Shown in pieces: positions 25,449-33,681 of a DNA stretch of 64,000 bases (position 1 is its first letter; each line of letters opens with the position of its first letter). The stretch is from UBA5436 sp050951845. GTDB lineage: Bacteria > Bacillota > Clostridia > Saccharofermentanales > DTU023. The DNA lies in contig JBMNJV010000003.1 of assembly GCA_050951845.1 (NCBI GenBank), forward strand, positions 62,001 through 126,000. Direction: 5' to 3'. A model generated the notes under the pieces. That model worked only from the letters and a program-made list of their open reading frames with translations, did not search any database and had not been told where the DNA came from. The translations under genes were made by a program, and so were the position numbers.

Positions 25449-27320
25449 ATGTCGTCATCAAAACTCAAGGGTAAAACCAAGAGAGATCTAGTAGAGATTG
25501 CTCATTTATCAGGCTTGCTTACTCCGAAAGAAACGAATCGCATGACTAAGGCCCAGATTTTAGATTTTTTACAAAAAATGGAAGAAGCATCCGCAGCGGA
25601 ATCGAAAACAGAACAAAGTGAATTTGTTGATCAGCCATCCGAAACTGAGCAGGAAAAACCGAACGGAAAAAGAATAACCGTCACAAAAAAGCAAACCGAG
25701 GTCGTTTCCGAAGATGTGGAAAATGATACTCAAACGGATTTTGCGTTGCAGGATGAACTTGGTCTGACGGAATCTTCTGAAAAAATTGCTGAAGAAGCTG
25801 AACATGATCCGGAGCTTACGGAAGATGCTGAACAGAAAACATCTGACGAAGATTTGCCGGAAGCAGACGAGGAACAAGCTGACGAGAACCCGGAAGATAA
25901 TGAAGAACTGTCTGAAGATAATTCACAAGTTACAGCTGAAGATGATGCGCAAGACGAAAACAACAAGACAAAAACAAAAAAGAGAACCAGAACCCGGCGG
26001 ACCAAAGCAACTGATAAAAAAATCATCGAATTGAAAGCAGATTCTTCTGAACAAAAAAATAAGCCGGATTCCAAGAAATCTCAGACAAATGAATCTAAAG
26101 AACAAACGACTGCAGAATCCAAAGAAAAGGAAGAATTGGAAACTGTTTCCGGGATTCTGGAAATTATGCCTGATAATTACGGTTTCCTCAGAGTTGAGAA
26201 TTATCTGCAAAGCAGCAATGATGTTTATGTCCCGCCACAATTTATCAGACGCTTTAATCTGCGGGACGGTGATGAAATAACGGGACCGTGTAAAGTACAG
26301 CGTGATGCCGATCGTTATCGGGCCTTAACGTATATCGATTTAATCAACGGTGTCTCTCCTGAACAAATCTATCAAAGAAAATTCTTTGATCGCTTAACGC
26401 CTATTTATCCCAATGAAAGATATACCCTGGAAACTGAAACAAAAGAGCTTTCTACCCGGATGATTGATTTGGTGTCGCCAATCGGTAAAGGACAAAGAGG
26501 CATGATTGTTTCACCTCCGAAAGCAGGAAAGACAATTCTGTTGCAAAAAATTGCAAATGCGATCAGTATCAATAATCCTGATACAAAATTATTTGTACTC
26601 CTGATTGACGAACGTCCGGAAGAAGTTACCGACATGCAAAGATCTATCAATGGAGAAGTAGTTTATTCCACCTTTGACAAAACACCGGAAAATCATGTTA
26701 AGGTTACGGAATTGGTTTTGGCAAGGGCAATGCGTTTAGTAGAAATGGGCAAAGATGTCGTTATCTTATTGGATAGTATTACCAGAATGTCCCGGGCCTA
26801 TAACTTGACAATTAATCCTACCGGCAGAACCCTTTCCGGCGGTTTGGATCCGGGTGCATTATACGGACCGAAACGCTTTTTCGGAGCTGCGAGAAATATA
26901 GAAAACGGCGGCAGTTTAACTATTATTGCGACAGCTCTGGTTGAAACAGGTTCACGTATGGATGAAGTTATCTTTGAGGAATTCAAAGGTACGGGTAATA
27001 TGGAAGTGTACCTGGATCGCAAGCTGGCGGAAAGAAGAATCTTCCCTGCAATTGATTTAAATCGTTCCAGTACGAGAAGAGAAGAATTGCTGATGAAAAC
27101 TCAAGAATTAAATACAGTTTGGGCAATGCGTAAAGCCTTCTCATCTTTGGAAACTGCTGCAGTTACTGAAACTATGATCAGTTTATTACTCAAGACCAAA
27201 AACAATGAACAATTTACCAATTCAATCAGTATATCACTGAAAGATCAAGATTTATTTGAAGCGATGCGCGGTTCAATGCCGAAAGGTAATGATAATAACG
27301 GAAACAATAAATTAGGATAA
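25449..27320 (+). CDS. rho: transcription termination factor Rho with long disordered insertion
   Basis: A 623-residue hexameric RNA helicase. The Rho_N helical domain (KRDLVEIAHLSGLLTPKETN) spans ~8-45. A highly charged low-complexity insertion runs from about 46 to 230, acidic first, then Lys/Arg/Thr-rich and Ser/Lys-rich. The cold-shock RNA-binding domain begins SGILEIMPDNYGFLR near 231. The ATPase has Walker A SPPKAGKT near 355, Walker B DVVILLDSITR, the Q-loop and the R-loop. Typical Rho is ~420 residues; the excess is the insertion. AGAGGAGA ribosome site. Confidence 0.97.
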   Translation: MSSSKLKGKTKRDLVEIAHLSGLLTPKETNRMTKAQILDFLQKMEEASAAESKTEQSEFVDQPSETEQEKPNGKRITVTKKQTEVVSEDVENDTQTDFALQDELGLTESSEKIAEEAEHDPELTEDAEQKTSDEDLPEADEEQADENPEDNEELSEDNSQVTAEDDAQDENNKTKTKKRTRTRRTKATDKKIIELKADSSEQKNKPDSKKSQTNESKEQTTAESKEKEELETVSGILEIMPDNYGFLRVENYLQSSNDVYVPPQFIRRFNLRDGDEITGPCKVQRDADRYRALTYIDLINGVSPEQIYQRKFFDRLTPIYPNERYTLETETKELSTRMIDLVSPIGKGQRGMIVSPPKAGKTILLQKIANAISINNPDTKLFVLLIDERPEEVTDMQRSINGEVVYSTFDKTPENHVKVTELVLARAMRLVEMGKDVVILLDSITRMSRAYNLTINPTGRTLSGGLDPGALYGPKRFFGAARNIENGGSLTIIATALVETGSRMDEVIFEEFKGTGNMEVYLDRKLAERRIFPAIDLNRSSTRREELLMKTQELNTVWAMRKAFSSLETAAVTETMISLLLKTKNNEQFTNSISISLKDQDLFEAMRGSMPKGNDNNGNNKLG

Positions 27321-27385
27321 AGTCATAATAGGAAAATAATTTTTAAACCTGATGCTCAAGAATTATGTTGAATCAGCAGAAGAAT

Positions 27386-27415
27386 AAAAAAATCGCCATC
27401 AATGGCGATTTTTTT
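27386..27415. terminator. bidirectional terminator between rho and secG
   Basis: A-run plus ATCGCCA / TGGCGAT plus T-run: a 13-bp stem with a TCAA loop and seven T on both strands. It serves the convergent rho and secG genes. Confidence 0.92.
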
Positions 27416-27440
27416 ACTTAAACGGTTTTATTAATCTGAA

Positions 27441-27683
27441 TTATCTGGTTAATAAGTAAAGTACAATGGTGAGAATTGCAAAAAGTGAAGCAGCAATTGC
27501 TGTTAATCTTTTTTGTAATTGTTCTTTACTTTTGGCTTGTCCGGTTCCGAAGAAAGTATCAGAGCCGCCTTGAATTGAACGTCCCATTCCCTGAGAATTT
27601 CCTTCTTGTGAAATGACCAAAATCACTAAAATAATTGCTATGATGATATCTACTACTGCTAAAATTGTAATCAAAACGCCCAT
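27441..27683 (-). CDS. secG: preprotein translocase subunit SecG
   Basis: An 80-residue protein with two membrane helices (5-24 and 58-78) separated by the conserved polar loop SQEGNSQGMG..GGSDTFFG. This is the SecG signature; the protein assists SecYE/SecA translocation. Size is typical. It is alone on the minus strand and ends at the shared terminator; its ribosome site is AGGAGT. Confidence 0.95.
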   Translation of the reverse strand: MGVLITILAVVDIIIAIILVILVISQEGNSQGMGRSIQGGSDTFFGTGQAKSKEQLQKRLTAIAASLFAILTIVLYLLTR

Positions 27684-27918
27684 CGAAAACTCCTAATTTA
27701 TTAATATTGCTGTTAGCATTGATTATAACAATATCTATTAAAAATCCTGAATCAGGATTTTCAGTTACATCAAAGTATTATAAGGATTATTTATCATCAT
27801 TGCAAGGCTGAAATTTACCGTATGACAAATGATGGTAATAAAACTACCTTAAACAACTATTGTCAAAGAAACCAAATGCTTTCAAGCAATTTATTCTTAA
27901 GAATCCGGTTAATAAAGC

Positions 27919-28299
27919 TTAAAATTTGTCAACGTTTTTTTGGCTTTCAACCAAATCACATGCTTCTTCAATCGTACTTCCGGCTTGAATTGCAGATGCT
28001 GCAACAATTGTTCCTTCAACCATCGGGGCGTTCTGCATAATATATTTTTTATCAGGTTCAATTTCCAAAGCCATTTCAGTACTCATTACAGCACTTCCGA
28101 GATCCATAAAAATCATTACACCGTCACCTTGATCAACTTCAATAAGTGCGGAATATATTTTTTCGATATCTGTGCCGGGACTTCCGTCCGGTAATCCGCC
28201 TACAGCTATGATCGGAACTGCGGGAGCGATCATTTCAGCCAAATCCTTTACACCGTCTGCCAAACTTTGAACATGCGACACAAGTAAAATCCCTACCAT
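27919..28299 (-). CDS. dhaM: PTS-dependent dihydroxyacetone kinase phosphotransferase subunit DhaM
   Basis: A 126-residue EIIA-Man-like protein. MVGILLVSHVQSLADGV holds the phosphoryl-accepting His9, followed by VGGLPDGSPGTDIEKI and MIFMDLGSAVMSTEMALE. DhaM takes phosphate from HPr and passes it to ADP bound on DhaL. This is the short single-domain form, unlike the three-domain E. coli DhaM. The start is placed at 28299 because GGAG lies upstream; an earlier in-frame start would overlap dhaL. Third gene of dhaK-dhaL-dhaM. Confidence 0.95.
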   Translation of the reverse strand: MVGILLVSHVQSLADGVKDLAEMIAPAVPIIAVGGLPDGSPGTDIEKIYSALIEVDQGDGVMIFMDLGSAVMSTEMALEIEPDKKYIMQNAPMVEGTIVAASAIQAGSTIEEACDLVESQKNVDKF

Positions 28300-28312
28300 T
28301 TGATACTCCGCT

Positions 28313-28942
28313 CTATTGAATGACCTCGGCAATTGATTGCAGCAGGATTAAAGATGAAGCTGCACCGGGATCCATATGACCGATACTCCGCTCGCCGATA
28401 TAACTTGCTCTGCCTTTAGTTGCTTTGATTGTTTTTGTATATTCAGCACCTGCTTCACATGCATCAAGCATTGCGTTAATTGCTTCGTCAGAATTGCTGC
28501 CACCGGCTAAAGCTTCTTCTAACGCAGTTTTGGCAGGAATCAGAGCATCAAGCATAGTTTTTTCATTTTGTTCGGCTTTACCCCGCATTTGAATTCCGCC
28601 AATTCCGGCAGCCAAAAGGGCAGGCAAATCCTCAAGCACAATTTCATCTTTGCCCTTAAGTACATCGCTTGCTTTCATAAAAGCCGTACCATACAAAGGA
28701 CCTGATGCACCGCCGACCTTAAAAGCCAAAGTCATACCGGTAGTTCTCAGGATTCCCGCCAAATCCTGATTTTTCATTTCATCCATCTTCTTCATTACTT
28801 CCTGAAAACCGCGATCCATGTTAATACCATGGTCACCGTCGCCGATTTCACGATCTAAATCGGAAAGATATGATCTGTTCTCGGTAATGTTTTTTTGCAT
28901 ACATTCAATAATATTTAATAGAATTTCTTTATTAACGCTCAT
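28313..28942 (-). CDS. dhaL: dihydroxyacetone kinase ADP-binding subunit DhaL
   Basis: A 209-residue all-alpha subunit. The ADP/Mg site Asp residues are in SDLDREIGDGDHGINM, and further conserved blocks are GGASGPLYGTAFMKAS, GIQMRGKAEQNEKTMLDALI, ATKGRASYIGERSIGHMDPG and SSLILL. It carries a permanently bound ADP that cycles with DhaM and delivers phosphate to DhaK-bound dihydroxyacetone. Full length for the family, in the same operon as dhaK (103 nt upstream) and dhaM (13 nt downstream). Confidence 0.97.
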   Translation of the reverse strand: MSVNKEILLNIIECMQKNITENRSYLSDLDREIGDGDHGINMDRGFQEVMKKMDEMKNQDLAGILRTTGMTLAFKVGGASGPLYGTAFMKASDVLKGKDEIVLEDLPALLAAGIGGIQMRGKAEQNEKTMLDALIPAKTALEEALAGGSNSDEAINAMLDACEAGAEYTKTIKATKGRASYIGERSIGHMDPGAASSLILLQSIAEVIQ

Positions 28943-28983
28943 GTGATTTTCCTTTAATACAATAATTAATAGTTGATATTTTT

Positions 28984-29011
28984 CTGCCGGCAGTTTAAGA
29001 CTGACCGGCAG
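28984..29011 (-). other. intercistronic hairpin between dhaK and dhaL
   Basis: CTGCCGG / CCGGCAG with an inner CAGT / ACTG forms an 11-bp interrupted stem within the 103-nt dhaK-dhaL spacer. No T-run follows on the minus strand. It probably stabilises or separates the dhaK message. Confidence 0.5.
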
Positions 29012-29045
29012 ATAATAAATGATAATATGTTAAAAATTTTGAAGA

Positions 29046-30038
29046 TTAAATTACTGTGAGCGCAGGAGTGTCTGCTTTTGCATCCAGTAATTCTTTCATT
29101 TCGGCATCTAATTTGAGTAAGCTGATTGAGAAGCCTGCCATCTCGATTGAAGTCATATAGTCACCGACAAAACTCTTATAAATCTTAACATCTTTTGCTT
29201 CCAAAACATCTGCAACATGATTCATAATAATGAACAGTTCCATCAGAGGAGTTCCGCCGGAACCGTTAATCATTACAGCAACTTCACTGCCTGCATAATC
29301 CAGATCCGCTAAGATTTTTTCTAATAAATGGTCAACAATTTCATTGACCGGTGTGACTGTTTCACGATGCGTACCCGGTTCGCCGTGGATACCGATGCCG
29401 ATTTCCATTTCATCTTCAGCCAGTTCAAAACCCGGTTTGCCGTTTGCCGGCACTGTGCACGGAGTAATGGCGACGCCCATGGATCGTACGTTATCGCATA
29501 CTCTTTGAGCTGTTGCCTGAACATCATCAAGTGAAGCACCGGTTTCTGCCTTGGCACCTGCGATTTTATGCACGAAAATTGTTCCGGCAATTCCGCGTCT
29601 GCCGACAGTCCAGGTACTGTCTTCAACAGCAACGTCATCTTCAACAATAACTTGTTTAACATTGACGCCTTCACCCTGAGCCATGTCACTTGCCATTTCG
29701 AAGTTCATAACGTCACCGGTATAGTTTTTTATTACTAAAAGCACACCTTCATCTGTGGCAACTTCTTTGATGGCTTCATATACCGCATCAGGAGTCGGGG
29801 AGGTGAAGACCGCACCCGGCACAGCAGCATCGAGCATGCCGTATCCGACGAATCCGGCATGTGCCGGTTCGTGACCGCTGCCGCCGCCGCTGACCAATGC
29901 AACTTTACCTTCTTTTGCATCTTTGCGAACCAAAACATGGCTGTCATCAAGCTTTCTGAGATATTGAGGATATGCTTTAACGAGACCTGAGATCATTTCA
30001 TTTTCAACATTTTCTACATCATTAATAAATTTTTTCAT
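29046..30038 (-). CDS. dhaK: dihydroxyacetone kinase substrate-binding subunit DhaK
   Basis: A 330-residue subunit that covalently binds dihydroxyacetone. Seen: SGGGSGHEPAHAGFVGYGML, the AVFTSPTPDAVYEAI loop, the KNYTGDVMNFEMA block and GIGIHGEPGTHRE with the hemiaminal-forming His at position 218. The C terminus has MINGSGGTPLMELFI and VGDYMTSIEMAGFSISLL. It is the first gene of the dhaKLM operon with a textbook AGGAGG ribosome site. No glycerol dehydrogenase is adjacent. The 550-nt region upstream (30039-30590) is AT-rich; I see no gene in it apart from the tRNA promoter at its end. Confidence 0.97.
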   Translation of the reverse strand: MKKFINDVENVENEMISGLVKAYPQYLRKLDDSHVLVRKDAKEGKVALVSGGGSGHEPAHAGFVGYGMLDAAVPGAVFTSPTPDAVYEAIKEVATDEGVLLVIKNYTGDVMNFEMASDMAQGEGVNVKQVIVEDDVAVEDSTWTVGRRGIAGTIFVHKIAGAKAETGASLDDVQATAQRVCDNVRSMGVAITPCTVPANGKPGFELAEDEMEIGIGIHGEPGTHRETVTPVNEIVDHLLEKILADLDYAGSEVAVMINGSGGTPLMELFIIMNHVADVLEAKDVKIYKSFVGDYMTSIEMAGFSISLLKLDAEMKELLDAKADTPALTVI

Positions 30039-30536
30039 TGCTTACCTCCTGAGTTTCTATAATTTGAATTATTGTACTCTGATGTTTTAAGTATGTTTAC
30101 AAGACATTTACTGCTAAAGATTCAATATTAAAATAGTAAACTATGAATCTTTGACGAAGGTTCAATTTCAAAAATGTTTTCAAAAAAGTATTTTAAGGAA
30201 AATACTTTCGAAAAAAATATATTGAAAAAACGATTTTTCTGCTGTTCCGGGTAAAAAACTGAAAACAACCTCCTTTAGACTAAAGATAATCATCGATTTT
30301 TACAGATGTTGCTAATCAATGAAAAAGTTTGATAATTACTGATTGTTAAAAATAAAATATACTGTATCTAGTATATCATAAGTCGACAAAATATTAGTGT
30401 AAAATGTAGATTGTTTCTGACAAATAATAAACTACATGACGTACTGAAATTGTGGATAAGAGGATTCATCTTATTTCTATATCAGACTGTATTTTACTTC
30501 GCAATTAATTATTTTTCAGATTATTTGTAAAATAAT

Positions 30537-30565
30537 TTGACAATAGGAATTCGCTTTGATAATAT
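30537..30565 (+). promoter_or_regulatory. promoter of the tRNA operon
   Basis: TTGACA (30537-30542), 17-bp spacer and TAATAT (30560-30565), about 30 nt before tRNA-Asp. A strong consensus -35 is as expected for stable-RNA genes. Confidence 0.7.
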
Positions 30566-30594
30566 GTTCAAGCATTCAAAAGAATGTAAAACTT

Positions 30595-30671
30595 GGCGCA
30601 GTAGTTCAGTTGGTTAGAATGCCAGCCTGTCACGCTGGAGGTCGAGGGTTCGAGCCCCTTCTGCGTCGCCA
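30595..30671 (+). tRNA. tRNA-Asp (GTC)
   Basis: Acceptor GGCGCAG/CTGCGTC, anticodon stem-loop CCAGCCTGTCACGCTGG with anticodon GTC, T loop GGTTCGAGC. Discriminator G; CCA encoded. First gene of a three-tRNA operon. Confidence 0.97.
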
Positions 30672-30672
30672 T

Positions 30673-30705
30673 CAAGCCGGTCATCTGGAACAAGAGACCG
30701 GCTTG
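30673..30705 (+). other. perfect 10-bp hairpin between tRNA-Asp and tRNA-Phe
   Basis: CAAGCCGGTC (30673-30682) pairs perfectly with GACCGGCTTG (30696-30705). No T-run follows, so it is more likely a processing or spacer element than a terminator. Confidence 0.6.
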
Positions 30706-30713
30706 CACTTTAA

Positions 30714-30789
30714 GCCTGGTTAGCTCAGTCGGTAGAGCAGGGGACTGAAAATCCCCGTGTCGTTGGTTCGATTCCGACACCAGGCACCA
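30714..30789 (+). tRNA. tRNA-Phe (GAA)
   Basis: Acceptor GCCTGGT/ACCAGGC, anticodon stem-loop GGGGACTGAAAATCCCC with anticodon GAA, T loop GGTTCGATT. CCA encoded. Confidence 0.97.
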
Positions 30790-30794
30790 TATAC

Positions 30795-30870
30795 GGGAGT
30801 TTAGCTCAGCTGGGAGAGCATCTGCCTTACAAGCAGGGGGTCACAGGTTCAAGTCCTGTAACTCCCACCA
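30795..30870 (+). tRNA. tRNA-Val (TAC)
   Basis: Acceptor GGGAGTT/AACTCCC, anticodon stem-loop CTGCCTTACAAGCAG with anticodon TAC, T loop GGTTCAAGT. CCA encoded; the terminator stem begins within the CCA end. Confidence 0.97.
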
Positions 30871-30930
30871 AACGATATAAAACAGCCGTCGATACAAGTT
30901 TCTGTATTGACGGCTGTTTTATATCGTTTG
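30869..30930 (+). terminator. very long stem-loop terminating the tRNA operon
   Basis: A 22-bp perfect outer stem (30869-30890 with 30909-30930) continues through one G-T pair into an inner 5-bp ATACA/TGTAT stem, giving about 28 paired positions and a six-base loop. The T-run (GTTTTATA) lies inside the descending arm, so polymerase release could occur before the hairpin is complete. Confidence 0.75.
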
Positions 30931-31126
30931 CAATTCATAGTTGTTTAATTGATGATTCAGTAAAACTTTTTAAAAACTCTTACTAGTTGCAATATGTAAG
31001 ATATGATAAGATTACCGGAATATTGTTTTAACTGAATGAGGCAAAAACTTTTTTAATTGATTTCGTATAGTTTAAACAACGAGTGTGTGACTGAAGTCAA
31101 ATTATGAAGAGGAAGTATGGATCAAT

Positions 31127-31750
31127 ATGTACAGACAAGAATTTCAACAACGGCTTAATCGTGATGAAAAGATTGACATAATTCTCAAAGACATTTTGAA
31201 ATTAAGTGATCAAGAGACTCGGACATTAATTATCAATAGCAAAGCAGAGATAATACAATTCCCTGAAAGAAAATTCATCGTAAATGAAGGAGATCGACAA
31301 TCTCAAGTGTTTTTTCTATTGAGCGGCGTTGTGCACGGATTCAAAACGGATGAGGATGGAAACGAGCTAAGTGACTGTATTGCGGATGCCCCCGGTCAAC
31401 CGCTTTTATCTGTAAAAGGAATTGAATCCCAAGATGCACAGCTTAGCTTCAAAATGCTCATGAAAGGGGAAGTTCTGTCTGTCCCTTATTCTTTGGTCAA
31501 GGAACTGGCGTACCACAATGAGCATGTGCAAAAACGAATAAACTATTATATGAATGAAGCGATTTGCTATCATAACGAGCTGAAAAATATTTACCGTAAA
31601 AAACATGAAGAACGCTGGGAATGGTTTTGCCAAAGACACAGCACTCTATGTGATGAAACTTCTCAGAGTCTGAGGATATCCCAAGATGTAGTTGCCAGAT
31701 ACTTAAATATGTCTCTCAATACACTCCGGAAATGTCTCGCGAAACAGTAA
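31127..31750 (+). CDS. Crp/Fnr-family transcriptional regulator
   Basis: A 207-residue regulator. The N-terminal cyclic-nucleotide-binding-like beta roll (IIQFPERKFIVNEGDRQSQV, FFLLSGVVHGFKTDEDGNE) lacks the Arg/Ser phosphate-binding cassette of CAP, so cAMP binding is unlikely. The long dimer helix (VQKRINYYMNEAICYHNEL) is followed by a short C-terminal HTH with RISQDVVARYLNMSLNTLRK. This layout resembles the small Crp-type sensors of Bacteroidetes and Clostridia. No target gene is apparent. The start has a distant GAGGAAG site. Confidence 0.82.
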   Translation: MYRQEFQQRLNRDEKIDIILKDILKLSDQETRTLIINSKAEIIQFPERKFIVNEGDRQSQVFFLLSGVVHGFKTDEDGNELSDCIADAPGQPLLSVKGIESQDAQLSFKMLMKGEVLSVPYSLVKELAYHNEHVQKRINYYMNEAICYHNELKNIYRKKHEERWEWFCQRHSTLCDETSQSLRISQDVVARYLNMSLNTLRKCLAKQ

Positions 31751-32125
31751 ATCCATAGTATAAAATATTAACATTTAGTTGTTTTAACTATATTGAAACC
31801 TTAATTATACCATTGTTAATGAGAATTACAATGTCAATATGCCATTTAACCTCCTTTCGGCAAGTGATAGTATACTGATTAACCACCATCATCGGTTAAG
31901 TGTATAAACGAAGAAAAGCAGCGTAAACGCTGTAAATCATTGAATCTTGAAAAGCTAATACAAAGTGACAGACTAAGTTTTTCTGAGGATAAATTTTAGT
32001 AAAACAACTTTAAATAATTCAAATTGATTGGATTAAAGTTTGTATAAGGAGACCAGCTATTAAAAGTCAAGCGAAAATTTGTAAACAAAAGATAGCAGGT
32101 TGACAGTCTGAAGAACAGACAAAAT
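31751..32125. other. gene-free stretch beside the IS110 element
   Basis: AT-rich sequence without a supported gene. It contains a CAGCG-TAAA-CGCTG hairpin near 31920, a ~38-codon open stretch on the plus strand ending near 32000 (..KSLNLEKLIQSDRLSFSEDK) with no start or family match, and a GTCTG-AAGAA-CAGAC hairpin at 32106-32120. It may hold decayed coding sequence disrupted by insertion events. Confidence 0.4.
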
Positions 32126-32225
32126 TGTACTTTGACAACAGAATATTGAACAAAAAGAGTATGCGAACGAGCCCCTGAAGGAAGAGGGGCGAAAAATCAG
32201 CAACAAGGAATTTCTCAAAAAGACG

Positions 32226-33413
32226 TTATTCTATGGTGTCCAGTCGTATCTCATAAGGTTTATTTGCCTTAAGAACAGCATGGATGGTGTAAAGTAACTT
32301 CCTGGCAACCGCCCCGATAGCTGTCCCATGTGCTTTACCTTCCCGTCGTTTTTTCTCATAGAAAGCCTTAAAGACAGGGTCAGATCGCGAAGCAACAACA
32401 GCTGATATCCAAACAGCCCGTCTGAGATAGGGCGAACCTTTCTTGGACAAACGATTGTTGGTACCGGTAAAGTTGCCTGACTGGAAAGCTGTTGGGTCTA
32501 TACCGGCAAAAGCAACCAGCTTTTTAGGATTAGAGAAACGGTTAATATCGCCTATTTCACCGAGAATGATAGCTCCTGTAGCGGGTCCTATACCAGGAAT
32601 GGTAAGGATAACGGAATTCAGCTTTTTCAGTTGTTTTTCAATCCTTTTCTCGATTTCCTTGATTTGCTTTTCTGTAAACTCAATTTCCTCAATCAGGATT
32701 TTGATTTGGAAAGCAAAGGCATCGGAACAAAGAGTTACCCCAACGGAACGAGCTGCTAATGATTTAATTTCTCTAGCTTTGGTTGTACTATGACGACCTT
32801 TGCTTGCTTTTCTTAGTAAGCTAGCAAGTGATTTGGTGTTAACATCAATGACTTGTTCAGGTGTACCATATGTTTTAAGGAAGGCTTTTGAACTTTCTCC
32901 AAAGACATTAGAAAAGAGCTGATCATATTCCGGGAAGATTTGATCCAAAACTGTAATGACTTGGCGTTTATAGTTGGCACAAGAGTCTTTGAGAGATTCA
33001 CGGAAGCGAGCAAGATTACGCAAAACGAGAATGTCTTCGTCAGCTAACTTAGTTTCTGCAAAATTTCCGAAGCGGATGACTTCTGCAACAAGAAAGCAGT
33101 CAACAGAATCCATCTTTTGCTGACGGATATGGAAGTTTCTCAAACTGTCCGATTGGATGGGATTAATGACATGGATGACAAAACCTTGATCTAACAAGAA
33201 TGAGTAAAGGGCTAACCAGTAATGTCCGGTAGCTTCCATGCCAATAGAAAAGGATTCTTCTTCTGGAAGTCGGTTTTCAATAAAACTGATGAGCGATTGA
33301 AAACCTTCCTCTGTATTAGCAAACCGTAGGGATTTACCGACATGGTTTCCGTTATCTTTGATGAACCCTGCTTCGTGATGGTTCTTTCCAATGTCAATAC
33401 CAAGATAGTACAT
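32226..33413 (-). CDS. IS110-family transposase/recombinase
   Basis: A 395-residue DEDD-type transposase. The N-terminal RuvC-like domain begins YYLGIDIGKNHHEAGF (first Asp), with GMEATGHYWLALYSFL (Glu) and INPIQSDSLRNF, then SVDCFLVAEVIRFG (Asp pair). A coiled middle region is followed by the C-terminal Tnp domain LTIPGIGPATGAIILGEIGD..FAGIDPTAFQSGNF..GSPYLRRAVW, containing the conserved Ser-bearing segment. The reading frame is intact. Bridge-RNA-guided recombination is established for this family. It is transcribed away from the structured 5' flank. Confidence 0.95.
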   Translation of the reverse strand: MYYLGIDIGKNHHEAGFIKDNGNHVGKSLRFANTEEGFQSLISFIENRLPEEESFSIGMEATGHYWLALYSFLLDQGFVIHVINPIQSDSLRNFHIRQQKMDSVDCFLVAEVIRFGNFAETKLADEDILVLRNLARFRESLKDSCANYKRQVITVLDQIFPEYDQLFSNVFGESSKAFLKTYGTPEQVIDVNTKSLASLLRKASKGRHSTTKAREIKSLAARSVGVTLCSDAFAFQIKILIEEIEFTEKQIKEIEKRIEKQLKKLNSVILTIPGIGPATGAIILGEIGDINRFSNPKKLVAFAGIDPTAFQSGNFTGTNNRLSKKGSPYLRRAVWISAVVASRSDPVFKAFYEKKRREGKAHGTAIGAVARKLLYTIHAVLKANKPYEIRLDTIE

Positions 33414-33439
33414 GAGTCACCTCGTTAAAAATATATTTG

Positions 33440-33600
33440 TAGGTGAATTCCTCACGCATCCTGCGGCTCACAACCTCCTTGGACAGACGGAGTAGACATT
33501 AGTCTCAACATCCAGCTCATTCGTGAACTGCCGCAAGAGGTGAGGCACCACTCTCCTTAACGAGGAATAACCTCAAGGTTTAAAACGGCGACACTCACAC
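33440..33600 (-). ncRNA. candidate bridge RNA of the IS110 element
   Basis: The region upstream of the transposase start, read on the minus strand, folds by eye into a 5' hairpin (CCTTGAGG with CCTC..AAGG), then a long two-part stem: CCTCAC/GTGAGG (33540-33545 with 33450-33455) and GCGGC/GCCGC (33530-33534 with 33463-33467) enclosing an asymmetric internal loop. Inside is an AGAC-TAAT-GTCT hairpin. Stem-loops with large internal loops in the 5' flank match what is known of IS110-group bridge RNAs. Boundaries are approximate. Confidence 0.5.
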
Positions 33601-33681
33601 TACATGCTGACATTATCGCAGATTGTTTTTGTTCAATAAACTGTTAACAAGTGCAATAACATTATTCTAGGAGGTTATGAT

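Larger units (their letters stand above)
32133..33650 (-). mobile_element. IS110-family insertion sequence
   Basis: One transposase gene on the minus strand with a short (~90 nt) 3' flank and a long (~230 nt) structured 5' flank. Both flanks contain the same sequence in inverted orientation: TATTGAACAAAAA at 32144-32156 and its complement at 33626-33638, with further matches on both sides (AACAG inward of a two-base gap, T-TGCGA beyond). The exact ends cannot be fixed without an empty site. The larger 5' noncoding end fits the IS110 group (not IS1111). Confidence 0.7.

Noticed and set aside
25569..26240. Several long open frames within rho on both strands
   Set aside because: They come from the low-complexity GAA/AAA-rich insertion of rho; none has a ribosome site or domain.
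30568..30780. 70-codon open frame on the minus strand
   Set aside because: It runs through the tRNA-Asp and tRNA-Phe genes and is a chance antisense frame.
32171..32190. GCCCCT/AGGGGC hairpin after the transposase as an intrinsic terminator
   Set aside because: No T-run follows on the minus strand; it is more likely part of the element end.
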